From contig NJFT01000011.1 of assembly GCA_002221725.1 (NCBI GenBank), positions 1-64,000 of the forward strand: DNA of 64,000 bases, written 5' to 3'. Of the stretch, positions 12,398-25,408 are shown one piece after another. Both the position numbers and the translations under genes were made by a program. Origin of the DNA: Scedosporium boydii (taxonomy: Eukaryota; Ascomycota; Sordariomycetes; Microascales; Microascaceae). Position 1 is the first letter of the stretch. Each line of letters opens with the position of its first letter. Under the pieces are notes generated by a model. The model ran no database searches and had not been told where the DNA came from. It saw nothing but the letters and a program-made list of their open reading frames with translations.

Positions 12398-15300
12398 ATG
12401 GCAACCTCTCTCGCCAAACAGTTGGCGCAGATTGCCGCCAAATCCAAGACGACTCTGAACGCCAAAGCCCAGAAAGCCGCCCATTCCAAGTCCTTGATAT
12501 GGGAACCCAAGGTTGCTGCGACCCAGAGCTTCCAGAGCCTCTACCCCGTGTGCTATGAAGGTTTCGAGGAGCTCTGCGGTCTCGATGCTCGCTTCACCCC
12601 GTTCCGCGCCACTCTCTTTAGCGAACAGAGCCAATATGAAGACAGGACGCAGCTCACCGAGGCTGAAAATGGGGAGCTCGACAGGAAGGTTGAGTCTTTC
12701 CTGCGTCTTGTGGGCAGCCGCTTGCGGTTGATGCCTGCTATCAAGGCGATTGAGTGGTTGATCCGACGATTCAGGTGAGGAAACCCCATTCGAAACTCGA
12801 TCCCTTCGTAGGAGAGTTCTAGAACATCGCTAATTGGAGTCGGCGCTTTTTTTAGGATACACGAGTTCAATACCGCCTTCCTGCTTACGACATTCCTTCC
12901 CTATCACACGCTACCCGTTTTCATCACGCTCCTCTCGATCCTCCCCTCTCAAATACCCGACGACTATCGATTCCTTCAGCCCTACATCCGATCGCTTACA
13001 TCCCCCCCACGAGCTGCTCTCGTCCACCAGACCATACACCATCCCAGTTTCCTCGCTCTGATCTCTGAATATACCCTCGAGTCCTGCAGCACGAAGCAGC
13101 ACTACCAAACTTTAATCGCGTTTTGGGGTGGCATTTTGACCGAGGCCGTGAATGGACTAGCAGATAAGAACAAGTCGGGTCGGAAGGCCCTGCAACACGA
13201 CAATGACCAGGCTCTTCTCCACCAACTCGGCCCCATCTTCGGCGAGGCCCTCATGATGAAGAAAGTCCCTCAGGCTCAGATCGCTGCCTATATGGCCCTC
13301 GCTGTCTTCGTGTCCAAGGGCGACTTTGGAGACGCTGCCGTGTCGGCCTTTATGGAGCAGCTCGCACTCGGTTGGACGGGCGAGACCGTACGACCGGGAT
13401 TGGTTTGTCTCTCTATTCTGGGTCAGCACAGGTCAGCCAAACAGGTCTCTGGAAAGATTGCAAAGGCCCTCCTGAAGGTCCCTGAGGTCGAGAAACACCT
13501 CGTTGAAATTGGCCGAGAATGGAAGGTTGATAGACTTGCGAACGGCCTTTGCCTGGCAATGATTGACCGCGCAGCGAGGAAAGGCTGTGCTCGCGGGCTT
13601 CCAATCGTCGGCGCCCTCATTCGGGCTAACGTCCTGACACCCAAGCAAACTTCGGTCCTGTTTAAGGCGCTGCTTTTGATTGGCACGAACCTCAGTGAGG
13701 AGGTGGACAAGAGTGGAAGTGTGAGGAAAGAATTGGGGTCTATGCTTGTACAGCTTTCGCAGGACCCTGGCGAGTGTGGCGACATCATTCAGAGCGCCAT
13801 TACCGACGTCGACTTCGATATGGACCAGCTGGAGATGAGATTGGATCTATCTCTCCGACAAAGCAAAATGCTTCCCTCCACCGAGGAGGGCGCTATGGAT
13901 ACGGAGGATGCCGTCGAAGTATCGAATGAGAGCATTAGTGATGAGTTAGCCAAGTTGGCTCAACTGTCGAGCGGGTTGGCCTCTGATCTTGGACCCGATG
14001 CTGGGGAGGCTTTCGGTGCGGCCAGTGAAGTCTTCTTGCGTGCGATTATAGACTCATCATCCGAGAAAGTGCTCCACGAATTCGACGCCCTACCGATATT
14101 ATCTCGAGAACAAGCCCTGACCAGCCCGACGTATTTTGCCTTCTTCATCCGCATCTGGTGTGGGACCTTCCCAGCACTGGCCAAGGCCAAGGCATTGGAG
14201 ATGGCAAAGAACCGACTCAAGGCATTGGAAAACGAGAATGTCGACTTCCAGGCTCTCTTGCCGTATATCCTCGCGGCCTTAAGCGACCCATCGAAGAAAG
14301 TGCGCCAGGCGGCTGCCGACTTCTTGATTATTCTTAACAAGGTGTACTCCAGCAACACGAAAGGAGCGGCTGTCTGGGCGGAGAAGACCCTCTATCCTGG
14401 TTCCCAAGGCAGGGATGTCATGAACAGTGACGCCGCTGTCAAGACCCTGCAGACGGTGTTTATCCCGGCCCTCGAGGAATGTGTAATGCACCAAGATCAC
14501 GTTAGCTTCTTATTCGAGTCCGCCATCGGACCACCTAAAGCCAAGGATGCTGACGAGGGCAAAACCGAACGCCTCCCCCCGCCCGTAAGGCTTGCGTTCT
14601 TCCGATTCGCTGCTGGCGCCCTTCTTCGCACTCCCTTCTCGCTGGTAAAGGAACGTCTCCTCAAGGCGCTCAACCGCGTTCGATCAGTCGGCACCACCAG
14701 CAGAACGCAGGTGCTTCTGCCCGCGTTGAACTGGTGGGCCGGCTTGACCGCTGAGGAGGCATCTGAGCTTGTCCGGAAAGAACGCCTTGACGAAGCTGAC
14801 CTCAACAAGAGGTTTGTGGGCGTGGTCGTTGCGAACGATTCCACAGGCCTCCAAGCCCTCATGAAAATTGTCGTGACTTCGAAAGATACTCGGGAGGATT
14901 TCATTGAAGCCATCTTTGTGCGCCTTCGGAATCTCTGGCCCTTGATGAGGCCCGAGAACAAGTCCGCCATTGCGAACCAGATGCTCGATTTGGCTCTTAG
15001 CGGATCGGATGCTGAAGATATGCCTCGACCCACAGCAGTGGAGGCTGCTGAGCTGCTACGCAGTGTCAAATTGACTACCGACATCCTCTCTCACTTCCTT
15101 GAATCGATTCACATGGAAACCAACATCGTAGTCGACTCTCCCCCGAACAAGCGACGCCGCCTTAGCAACGAAATGACTCGGGGTGCCCCTCTTCACGGAG
15201 GGCCCGAGATTGCTGCAGCGCTGAAGAAGGCTACGTTCGTCCTCCAGCTTATTGAGCTCTCCGACCCCGCAGCCCACGCGGCGCTTCTCCCGAGCCTGTT

Positions 15301-17970
15301 CTCGACTCTCGCCAAGCTACATACCTTCCGCGCCGCCGTCGGATCGGACTTGGGCTATCTGCAGAATGTGGTCCTCAGGAGCCTGCATGCCATGCTCCCC
15401 GCGTACAAGGCGAGCAGCGACCTCAAGATTACAATTTCCGATGGCTACGGTGACCTACTTGTAAACTGCATCCAGAAGTCTTCCAGCCCCATCGTCCAGA
15501 ACGCCGCGCTTCTCCTCATCGCCAGCCTCGCCACAACGGCGCCGGACGTGGTCATCCACTGTGTCATGCCGATCTTTACTTTTATGGGAATATCCGTCAT
15601 TCGACAGAGTGATGACTACTCAGCGCATGTCGTCAACCAAGTCATCAAGGAGGTTGTGCCGCCGCTGGTTGCTACGCTTCGCAAGGGCAAGAGGAGTGTC
15701 GTCGCTGCCTCGTCCGAGCTTCTTTTGAGCTTTACGTCTTCGTACGAGCATATTCCTTCGCACCGCCGCTTTGGAATCTTCATGTCGCTTGTTGATACCC
15801 TCGGCGCGGATGAGTTCCTATTCGCTATCATTGCTCTGCTCGTTGAGAAGCAGGGCCCTACTGAGGGTGTCCTTAGCTTCGTAACCGAGCTTCTCGACCG
15901 CCATAATGTCAAGACGCAGCTCGATACTCTTGTCAAGCTCATTAGCCTCATTGGCGACTTGTTCAAGCCCGCTCCCAATCTCGCCAGCGCGCTTCTCAGG
16001 CCCACGAGTAAACTAGACCCTCAGGTGTCTCAAGCGGCCGCCCTCAACCAGCTCTCAGCTCTCCCCGCCCTGCTTTCTAGCAGGAGGCTACGGATCCAAG
16101 TCCGGAAGATTACCGAGCATGATGACATGCAGGCTTCCGAGGTACGCGAGCTTTACGCCGGTCTCCTCGAGAACCTCCTACTACTCGCCGACGCCGTGAA
16201 GGCTCACAAGGACCTCTACGCCCTGTGCGGAGAGTCGCTCGCAAGCCTCCTCAACCTCCTCACCATCGGCGAGTTCATTAAGGCTGTCGAGAATCTCCTT
16301 GACCGACCAAACCTGGGTCTTCGCCAAAAGGTTCTAAAGGCCCTAGAGACCCGCGTGAATCAAGAAAGCAGCGCAGACCCCAGCTCCCGCGCGGTGCTGC
16401 TCGGCTTCCTGCCTCAGCTCACGGCGGCAATCCGCGACTCGGACGACATCCGCTACAAGCACACCGCCGTGGCCTGCGTCGACAAGATTGCGGAGAAGTA
16501 CGGCGAGAGGGACCTCGAGGCCGTGGCGGCCGCCGCTTCGATCATCGCGGGCGAGCATTGCTTGGGCCAGTCCGACAAGCATCTGCGCGTCATGGCTCTC
16601 TTGTGCCTCGCGTCGCTCGTCAGCGTTTTGGGCCACGGCGTTATCCCCGTGTTGCCCAGCGCATCTACGTATGCTATGAACTACTTGCGAGAGTGCATGG
16701 CCGGCGACAGGGAGGCCAACGCCGAGCTTCACAATGCTTGCTACTTTTTCATTCTTTCTGTCGTTCAGCACATGCCGGAGATGATTACGGGATCGTACCT
16801 CGAACAGCTACTTGCTATTTCTAACGCTTCGGCTGAGTATGGATGGGATAGCGAGGCGAATGACAGTAGGAAGAGCTGTCTTAAGTCGTTGGCGACGCAG
16901 GTTACCCCGAAGACTTTGTTTACGGGGCTTGCGAATGGTTGGCCGACGGCTGCTGGCGCTGGTTTCAAGGTAAGCTCATATTCCATCAGTTCCCCCCCTT
17001 TTTTTTTGGTTTGGCGGTACTAACAGTATAATTTCAGGCCATTGCGGAGTACGTTGATCTCATCCGCACTGCCATCATTGCTCACCGCGAGCAAACCATC
17101 CGAAAGAACGTCTCCTCACTCTCGTCCATCTTCCTCAACGCCTTCGACTTCCGCAGGCAAGAGTTCGAAAAGGGCCCTGTCAACGAGTCCGTGTCCGCCA
17201 AGGTCGCCGAGATCGAAGTCTCCATCAACGAAGTGGCGCTCCTCATGATCCACAAGCTCAACGACGGCACCTTCCGACCCATCTTCTCGCAATTGATCGA
17301 GTGGACCACCGCAGGCACGCAACAGCTGCCTAAGTCGGACACCGCGGGACACCTACGCAGGTCGCAGAGCGTCTACGGCTTCCTGTACGCCTTCTTCAAC
17401 CAGCTCGGTAGGATCGTGACCAGCTACGCCACATACATGCTCGACGACGCCGTGCGGCTCCTCAAGTCCGCGAACCCTACCAAGAGCGGCGAGGAGCGCA
17501 CCCTCTGGGAGAGCGTCCTCAAAGTCCTCTCCAAGTGCTTCGAGCACGACGAAGATGGCTTCTGGCAAAGTCCCGCGCACTTCGAAGCCGTAGCGCCCAT
17601 CCTCGTCGACCAATTCCGCTACGCCTCCTCTTCCGGCTCCTCCGACCTCCTCCTCACCGAGACGCTAACCCCAGCCATCGTCGAGCTCGCCCGCGCCGCC
17701 AGCTCCCAAACGCACCAGAAGGAGCTCAACACGTCGATCCTCAAGCTCCTGCGCTCGGAGCAGGCGTCGAAGCGTCTCGCGGCCGTCAAGTGTCAGCAGG
17801 CGCTGGCGGAGAGGCTGGGCGAGGAATGGTTGGCAATGTTGCCGGAGATGCTGCCGTTTATTAGCGAGTTGCAGGATGATGATGATGAGGTTGTGGAGAG
17901 GGAGACCCATCGGTGGATTGTGGGGATCGAGGGGGTGCTTGGGGAGAGTTTGGACAATATGTTGCAGTAG
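12398..17970 (+). CDS. UTP10: UTP10, U3 snoRNP HEAT-repeat protein
   Basis: Three exons (12398-12774, 12856-16969, 17038-17970) with introns of 81 and 68 bases give 1,807 residues, close to the roughly 1,770-1,800 usual in fungi. UTP10 is a subunit of the small-subunit processome. It acts in the nucleolus in early pre-18S rRNA processing and, in yeast, with the t-UTP group that links rRNA transcription and processing. The N-terminus 'MATSLAKQLAQIAAKSKTTL' is the family signature. The body is built of helical HEAT-like repeats, with a basic nuclear-localisation-like 'PNKRRRLS' near residue 888. The C-terminal exon carries the BP28CT domain (about residues 1500-1660) with 'RRQEFE', 'LNDGTFRPIFSQLIEW' and 'YGFLYAFFNQLG'. 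The start context CAAAATGGC is good. Frame and phase match at both joins. No damage is seen. Confidence 0.97.
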
Positions 17971-18467
17971 ACTAGACGATGGGGAGGTGTATTGGGGAGA
18001 GAGGGACTACAAAAGTGTTGGGTTTGGGAGTAGCTTGCTGGCTATGTGTGTATGTGTGGTTTTTGGTATAATGGAATTTTATGTGAATAAACAACTTTGT
18101 TTGAGAGCTCTTGAGCTTGCTTTCTGGTGATCGACAGACCGTCGCACCTGTCATGGTCGTAGGTCACAAGTACGTACCAATATCCTTCGTCTACGCCAGT
18201 ATGTACATGTGGCTTTGGCACGACCGGAAGATTCATGCAAACAACCTTGTTTTAGAACTCTTGAACTCGCCTTGTGATGTTCCCGTATCCTCTTTCGTCT
18301 TGCGACCATGACGTTGCCCCTGCTGTCCAGGCTGTGTTAAACAGTGTAGGGTTTTCATTTTCTGCGTAAATAATACTGTGCTCGCGTGCCTGTTTCCCCG
18401 TTCCATTAGATTTCTCGAGCTGCCTTTATAGGTAGGAAGGCGAATGCCGCTCTTCAACAATCCACCA
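17971..18467. other. UTP10 3' region
   Basis: Probable 3' untranslated region and intergenic DNA. An AATAAA-like element (GTGAATAAACAA) occurs near 18084. No gene is seen. From 18453 the bases belong to the duplicated tRNA unit. Confidence 0.55.
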
Positions 18468-18550
18468 TCCCATATGGTGTAGTGGTTAGCATAATGCTCT
18501 CTCATATAATGAGCGCAGCATAGACCCTGGTTCGATTCCTGGTATGGGAG
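18468..18550 (+). tRNA. tRNA-Glu(CTC) with 11-base intron, copy 2
   Basis: This copy is identical to the one at 11877-11959 except for a single base inside the intron (A at 18506 in place of C). Anticodon CTC is at 18501-18503 and the intron at 18505-18515. The U-U mismatch in the T stem is also present. Identity extends 15 bases upstream and 15 bases downstream of the mature gene, which points to recent duplication or gene conversion. Confidence 0.88.
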
Positions 18551-18573
18551 ATGCTAAAACATCTTGTTTTTTT
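18551..18573 (+). terminator. RNA polymerase III terminator of tRNA-Glu copy 2
   Basis: A run of seven T residues (18567-18573) follows the same small GATG/CATC inverted repeat as in copy 1. Confidence 0.68.
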
Positions 18574-20169
18574 GCCGTACTTTTTTTCCAACCGTGTGAG
18601 ACTGTTCCTTCGCTCCGTTGGTTTTCTTTTCCTTTTTTTTTTTTTTCATTTCTCTTTCCTCCTCTCGCTCTATTGCATTTCCGTGCTGTTCTACTGAGGA
18701 AGAAATTGACGGCGGATTTTTCTTTTCTTTTCAATTATTTTTTCCACATTGATCGATTCCTTCGTCTCATCTCGAGCAGTGGAGATAACCCGATCACCCT
18801 GGGATTTGTAGCATTGGGCAGCATCAATCATCCAAGCATCAGAGTAAAGCACACGATACCCTCACTTTAGCGGATCTTTTGTAATTAAGACACCAGGACC
18901 TCCCCACCGTCTCTCCCGTAACAATTTCACAGTGTTTTAAAATTCACGATCATCATATGGTGGTCTTGGGATTGCCTCGCTCCGGACCGAATGTCCTTGG
19001 CGGCGGACCTTCCTTTTTTCCCCCTCGCCTTCTTAGTAATTGCGCCGAGACTCGTGCCTCGAACAATTAAGCCCTAGACACTAACACGAGTTTTGACCAC
19101 CAAAAAAAGAAAGGCCAGGGCTTTGTCGATATTATTGATCAATTTTCCCTCTTTTCGGGTTGTGGCGAGAGCTTGGGGGGTATGCCGAGATTTATGCGGG
19201 GTATAGCCTAGAGAATGTGGAGGAGCTCAGCTCTGAGGGGAACAATTGAAGTGATCTGGGAGGGGGAGTACAGAGGATGTGGTGCCTGGTTTTGTAGGAT
19301 GCTCAAATTTCTATTTCGTAAATAGTGATAGACTTTGAAAATGTGACGATTGAAGCATGGAAGAGTTCTCACTGTGTCCTCGTGCATAAAAAGAGAGTTT
19401 GGTGACGACGTCGGCGGCTGGCATCAAATGAGTGCCACAATTCCGCCCCCAGAAAATGGAAAAATGCGAAGCATTCTGATCGGGTGCCTCTTTAATGATA
19501 GTGGTCGCACTTGCCCTCATGGTTCGTGGCTGGTCAGACGAGGTCTAGCCAGGGCAGCAGGCCCAGCACGAGCCCAGTGCCACCCAGAGTCCAGTTTTTA
19601 GCGTCAGCCAGTGTCACTCCAGGCCCTGTTCCCTCAATCCCCAGCGTATCTAGTGCTAGCACCCCGCTCTGTAACTTGCCGACATCAGCTGTGCCACCAC
19701 CCCGTATCGCCTATGACCACACCACACACCACACAGTAACCACGTAACCGCACAAAACCACACACAACCACACAGAACCACACACACACAATATTGATTG
19801 ATTTTGACGTCCCGTCAAATCTCCCACCCAAAAACCCAGCACCGAATTTCGCACCCCCCGAGGGACACCAAAAAGAAAAGAGCAGGCAAAAAAAAAAAGT
19901 CACACCCCAAGAGCCGCCGTCAGCAAAAATCCACCCATCAATTTCTGATTTTATTTTCCCCCCGAATTTTTCAATCCGTTCAACCCAAAACCCTCTTAAC
20001 CCTTTCCCCCCCCAAACGCCATTCCACGTTTAGGGGTCATGATCTGCTGAGCAACGTTTTCTTCCCTTCTTTTTTTTCTTCTACCATCCCCCGAATTATC
20101 CCTTCTACTCACTCTCCAGAGTGTCTCCAACAAAGGCACGCCTTTTGAGGCGATAATCGGGCGGTCAAA
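18574..20169. other. STM1 upstream region
   Basis: No gene is seen. The stretch has T/C-rich runs near 18590-18740, a CA-rich tract of repeated ACCACACA-type units at about 19715-19790, and C- and A-rich runs up to the STM1 start. This composition is common in leaders and promoters of highly expressed fungal genes, and I infer that role here. Confidence 0.5.
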
Positions 20170-22097
20170 ATGTCTGTCGCCTCTAAGGTTAGTTTTGCGA
20201 AACCCTTGCTGTGTGGCCCCAAAAACGAGGGAGAGGGCCATGTTTCCGTTCCCCATCTTTTTTGCCCTCGGTCATGTGTGGGCATGTGCGTGGGTGTGGG
20301 TTGCTTCATGGAAACAAATCCAGTGAACCTGTCCAATTCGGCAAGCTGCGGACTCACCCTGGGGCCTGCTCATCAATGCCATCGAGGGCGCTGGCGATTC
20401 TATTTTGCCTCGGGTCAATAGATCGCGTTCCTTTTCAATTGCCACATCTCCAGTCGCCGGACTATAGAGCTAACCATCTCGTGTCCCATAGAACCCTTTT
20501 GGCCTCCTCAGTACGGTTTACCCACTGCCCCTCCGGTATCTTGTCGATTGAATTCTCGACCTCGTTCAAGAAGCTCAATAGTCGAAGATGACTGTCGCCA
20601 TCCGGCTCTGTCTACATCGATGGAACACCACGGCTTTGCTTTCGAATGTGGGGTCTTGATGTGCTAACGTATGCTGCGCTCTCACCAGGCGAGGATGGTG
20701 AAGCCCCTGCTGTTGTTGTGAAGGGAGGTGATGCGAACACCCGTGGTGCTAAGACCGAAACTTCGGCTCGGGGAGGCAACACCGGACGTCGTGGCTACTC
20801 TGGTAACGAGGCTGGTGAGTGCTTTCTTGTCTTCCTACCTTCCGACGTGTCCTGTCCTTTTGGTCTTTTTCGTTCCCTCTTTGCGGTTTTTTGCAAGACC
20901 CGTGTGCCTTTCCTTGCTCGAGCCGCTTCTTCACTGAATCCATTTGGCCATCGGGAGACGGGAGCGAAATTTCTGCCTCTCCGAAACGTCGCCTAAAATG
21001 AGGGGGATGAAGCTTGATCAACCGAGATTGGCATTCGGGGAACCGGAACCGGCTCGTATATCGGTACTCGTGAAGCCGTCTTGATCCGTTCAAAGCTAAC
21101 TGTTGAATTTGTCCTCGCCATTTAGCGTTCCGTGACCGTAATGCAGGCAGCGACCGCAACCGAAACAAGGGTACCGATGACGGCACGCGAGGCCCTCCCA
21201 GGGGCGGCTACGGCGCTCGTGTACGCGGAGGTGAGCAAATAATTGTCCCGGTGTCGTGTACCTCTTCGATTCGTGGTGCATGGACCGTTTTCGATGACAT
21301 TTGATTACCGGTTAACTGACTATCGACTACAGGACGTGGCTCTCGCTACCCTCGCGACCGTGACGACCGTCACGCCAAGAACATCGCTCCGTAAGTCATT
21401 TCCCCCTCACCCAATCTCTCCTAGCGCCTGTCGACGATAGGTTTGGCGGGTAGTAGTCCTGTCCCTGAGTTGAACGAGCGCTAACCCCCTCGTCAATAGT
21501 GGTTCCGAAAAGCAGGCTGCTCAGTCCTGGGGCGCGGCTGAGGGTGAGGCCGAGCTGAAGGACGAGGTCGCCGGCGAGGAGATCGCTAAGACCGAGGCCA
21601 AGGCCGAAGGCGAGGGTGAGGCCAAGGAGGCCGTCGAGCCCGAGCCCGAGGACAAGCACATCTCGTACGAGGAGTACCTCGCCCAGCTCGCCCAGAAGAA
21701 GCTGGCTCTCGAGGGCCCCTCCCAAGTCCGACAGGCCAACGAGGGTAGCAAGCTCGATAAGAAGTGGGCCAACGCCAAGCCCCTCGTCAAGGACGAGGAC
21801 GACGACTTCATCTCCGCCTCCGGCGCCGGCAAGGCCAAGCGTGAGCGTGAGCGAAAGGTCAAGCAGGTTGTCGAGATTGACCAACGCTACGTCGAGCCTG
21901 AGCGAACTCGCGGTGGACGTGGTGGACGTGGCGGTTCCCGTGGTGGCGCTCCCCGTGGCGCCCCCCGCGGTGCCCCCCGAGGTGGTGCCCGTGGACGTGG
22001 TGATGGCCCTCGTGGAGAGAACGGCCGTGGCCGTGGCGGTAAGGACGTCACCATCAACACCAACGACCAGCAGGCCTTCCCCTCGCTCGGCAAATAA
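20170..22097 (+). CDS. STM1: STM1-like ribosome-preservation / HABP4-SERBP1 family protein
   Basis: Six exons (20170-20187, 20492-20510, 20689-20814, 21126-21230, 21333-21390, 21500-22097) join into 307 residues. The protein starts 'MSVASKNPFGLLS', the N-terminal signature of the Stm1/HABP4 family. Members bind 80S ribosomes through the mRNA channel and help preserve idle ribosomes. The middle holds the acidic and charged HABP4/PAI-RBP1 region with 'YEEYLAQLAQKK' near residue 165. The C-terminus is an RGG box (about residues 245-295: 'GGRGGRGGSRGGAPRG') and ends 'FPSLGK'. The first two exons are only 18 and 19 bases, and the first intron is 304 bases. All phases agree. The gene converges with the transporter to its right. 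Confidence 0.93.
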
Positions 22098-23393
22098 ATT
22101 TAAAAACCGGCACATACCAAGAGAGAGGGAATGAACCGATTAGCACAAGGCGGCCCTCCTCGTCGTTATTAGCATGCCTTTAAGAGGCATTTGAACACAC
22201 ACAAGCCTTGTTGGGAAAAGAAAAAAAAGACAGAAAGGGGGAAAATATAGGGAATTGTTACTCCGGGCCTTTAAAAAAACACTTGGGGATTTGGTTTTCT
22301 TGGTGTTTTTTTTGTTTTCTTCCTCCAATCCAGGCCAGGCCCCACCCAACTCGCGGAAAGATTTGTGCTTTTTTCCTCGACCTTTTTTATTGTCTATTCC
22401 GTTTTTCTCTCTTGTTTTCTAGTTTATCTCTCGAGTCGTATGGATTCTTCGTAAAGTGGGAAGGGTGGGAACCTTTTTTCTTGAGGACAAAAGTTGTTTT
22501 TATACGAAATTTAAGGTTGATCCGTTTCCCAAGTTTCCGTTTCCTTTTCTCTGTCTTTTGGCTTTTCGCCTTTTCCCGTAAGGTATTCTGTGCTTGTAAG
22601 TTGCGGATGGGATGCGTTGGCGCGGCAGCTGCCTCCGATGGGACTGCGCGCTGAACTTTTTTTGTCTTGGCTTTAAGATCTGGGTGGTTGAAGGCTTGAG
22701 CGAGGGACGTAGCTGGAAGTAGGAGATGGCTTGTAAGTGCCGGTAGGATCTGCCTTCTGCAGCCGGGGAACCAGGGGCCGGGGACGGGGGGGAGGGGTCC
22801 AACTTCGCCATCCGTCTCGGCCGCACTTGCTCTTCCGAAGCTCTTCCTAGACGGACATTGCCATCGCCATGCCTTTTACCTATCTTGTAGATTTATTCCC
22901 TTGGGCCTTTCCTACCTGAGATAGAAGACGTCCCAGAGACAGTAACGGCTTGAGAGAGAAGAAAGAAAGAGAGTAAGAAAGAAAGGATGGCAGCAGCCCG
23001 CCAATAACATCGTTTATACCCTGTCTGTCCATCTTCGCACCAGCTATATCTCCAGCCATCGACTCTCCCCGAGGGACCATCCGTTGATCTCTTTTACACG
23101 TAACAATTCCCCAACTCGAGATAGCATAGGATCTCATTTTCTTAACTCCAGATTTGAAACTTCAGCGGTGGATATCGTCACCAGGAAGAGCGGAAAATAG
23201 GTATGCGGCTTGAGCTGAGATGCGCTTTTTTCCCGAGTCTAGCTGTGAAGTATAACTTCGTTTGAAAACCGCCGTATCCTCCATCACTTTCGTTTTTCTA
23301 TACCTTCCATTTCCTATAAAAAGCGACAGTGCTTTAAAACACACAACATATATATACTCCAGCAGAAATCACCCCCATCTCATCCATCTCCCG
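22098..23393. other. Convergent 3' regions of STM1 and the transporter
   Basis: No coding region is seen in these 1.3 kb. T-rich runs follow the STM1 stop. The right part is likely the 3' untranslated region of the minus-strand transporter. Confidence 0.55.
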
Positions 23394-25408
23394 TCACCTC
23401 CTCCTAAACTCCCTCGCCATATCAATCCCCAAACTAGCCACAAACCAAACCCCATTAAACCCAGCCATCATATAAAACGGCGCCCCGTTCGCCACCTCGT
23501 CGAACAGATACCCGCCCGCCTTGGTCAGCAGCAGGATCGCCGCGCCGCCGAACCAGGAATACACCCCGGCAATGGACCCCTTTAGCCGCACGCGCGTCTG
23601 CGTCTCCTCGTCCTCTTGCGCGCGGGGCGTGGTTTCTTCGTCAGCGGGGGCTAGGAGGGCGGTCGTCTCGGTGGAATCCTCTCGGATAGCGGACGGAACG
23701 CAGGCTTCCGAGCGCGGTGGGAGAACGACGTCGGTGGTGAGGACGCCTCGGCCGAGCGAGCCGAGGGAACAGACTATGGCGCCGATCTGGCTGATTCCCA
23801 TGAGGGCCACGAGGAGGAACACGAGCGGCCCACCACCGCGGCCGTCGACGTCTTTGATCTCTGGGCTGCGCAGGAGCGGGAAAGCAGTGTAAGCCACCAC
23901 GCCGAGGAGAGAGGCGATCTTCACAGGGATGTTGGTGCGGCGGGTGCGGCTGGACAAGTAGCCGAAGATTGGGGCGCAGAGGAGGCCGAACAATTGGGCC
24001 ACGCCCGAGAGGATGGAGGCGAGGATATAAGCCGCTCTGCATTCCTTCTTCAGCTCAGGGGACGGGTCGTGGGGGGAGCCCTGGCAGAAGCCGTTGTTGA
24101 TGAAGTAGGTGTTTACGAAGAGGGGGATGAAGAGGGAGATTGCCACGGTGGAGGCGCGGGCGACGAAGCCTCCGAGATAGCCTAGGGCGATGTTGGAGTC
24201 TGTGAGGCCGAGTTTGAGAGCTTCTCGGAGGAGGTGGAGGTATGGGAGGACGGGTCGCTAGGAAGGGTTAGCAAGAGGGAAAGACGAGGTCGCCTTTTCA
24301 CAGGCTAGGGATATGAAGGCTAAGAAGAGAGGAGGGAAAAAAGACATACCCGGACCCGGCCGTCCGCAAACCCATCCTCCGACACACGCTTCACACCAAA
24401 AAGCACCTTCCACCCCTTCCCGTCCTCCCCCTTCAACCCCTTCAAGCCAATAGACACAAACACCGCCACGGCCAACGACACCAGCGAAACAACATAAAAG
24501 CTATACGTAACAGCATCCGCCGTGCTCACACCATCAATCTCCCCAAACCTCGCCGGCAGCGGCAAGAACAGCGATAGCGCCACGAGCGCACCGCACCCCG
24601 TGAACAGACCGACGTAGCCCGCCAGCGCCGAGGGTTTCCCCAACCTCTTGTCCTCCTCCTCTTGCTCCTCGCTCGAAGTCGACGAGGCTGATACGGCCCG
24701 CGTGTAGCGCTCAGGTGTGATGGTGAGCTCGGACGAGAGGGAGAGGGCGACGCTGTCGCGGGAGGCGCGGCCGTCGGTGGTGGTGGGTTTGCGGCCGCGT
24801 TGGCAGAGGTTCACGGCTTGGGTGTTGCTGTCGTCGGTGAGGTTCGGGAGGATGGCCGTGACCATTGTGGCACTGTATATATACAGCAATTAGCTCGTAT
24901 GCTTGACGTAAAGGAAGTGGTACCGGCCACGGCTTGTTCCACTCACGCAGCAGTAGCCCCGATGGCAAAGAAGATCCTCGCCAGCAAAAGCTGCGGGTAC
25001 ACATTCTTCGCCTGGACAAACAGCGCCAATGCCGCGCTGATAATCAGGTATCCTAGGACGGCGACCCAGCGCACGCCCAGACGGTCGGAGATGAGGCCCC
25101 AGATGGGACAGGCCACCAGCGCGACGACCTCGTCTGCGAAACCAAGCGTTCCGACCCTACAGATCAACCCCCCGGGTTAGTCCCCGAAGCAATAGATCCG
25201 GCGGTGTGCAGCAAGGAAAAGAGGACAAAACCTACACATCCCCAACGCCGTCCTTCTGGCCGATCAAATCGGTAATCACAAACGAAACGCTACTATTGAG
25301 AAACACCAGAAACGATATGGAAAAGAGCGATATCCCCAGCAAATACGTAAGGGCCTGCAACGTTGTCGTCGACGCCGCGAAGGGGAGGTATCTCGTTATC
25401 AAGGACAT
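23394..25408 (-). CDS. Major facilitator superfamily transporter
   Basis: Four minus-strand exons (25408-25236, 25156-24947, 24872-24350, 24257-23394) give 589 residues. The introns are 79, 74 and 92 bases with clear GT and AG ends. The protein has about twelve hydrophobic helices. Between helices 2 and 3 lies the family loop 'GLISDRLGVRW' (motif A, G-x-x-x-D-R-x-G-x-R), near residue 80. A long hydrophilic central loop rich in Ser and Glu ('SASSTSSEEQEEEDKR') separates the two halves. A second acidic loop ('STETTALLAPADEE') lies before the last helices. It belongs to the major facilitator superfamily and should sit in a cell membrane. The substrate cannot be told from sequence. The neighbours, STM1 and ARP8, give no hint. 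Confidence 0.88.

Noticed and set aside
14497..15084. 195-codon open frame antisense to UTP10
   Set aside because: Shadow of the UTP10 coding exon.
21396..22115. 239-codon open frame antisense to STM1
   Set aside because: A Leu/Gly/Thr-rich shadow of the charged and RGG-rich exon.
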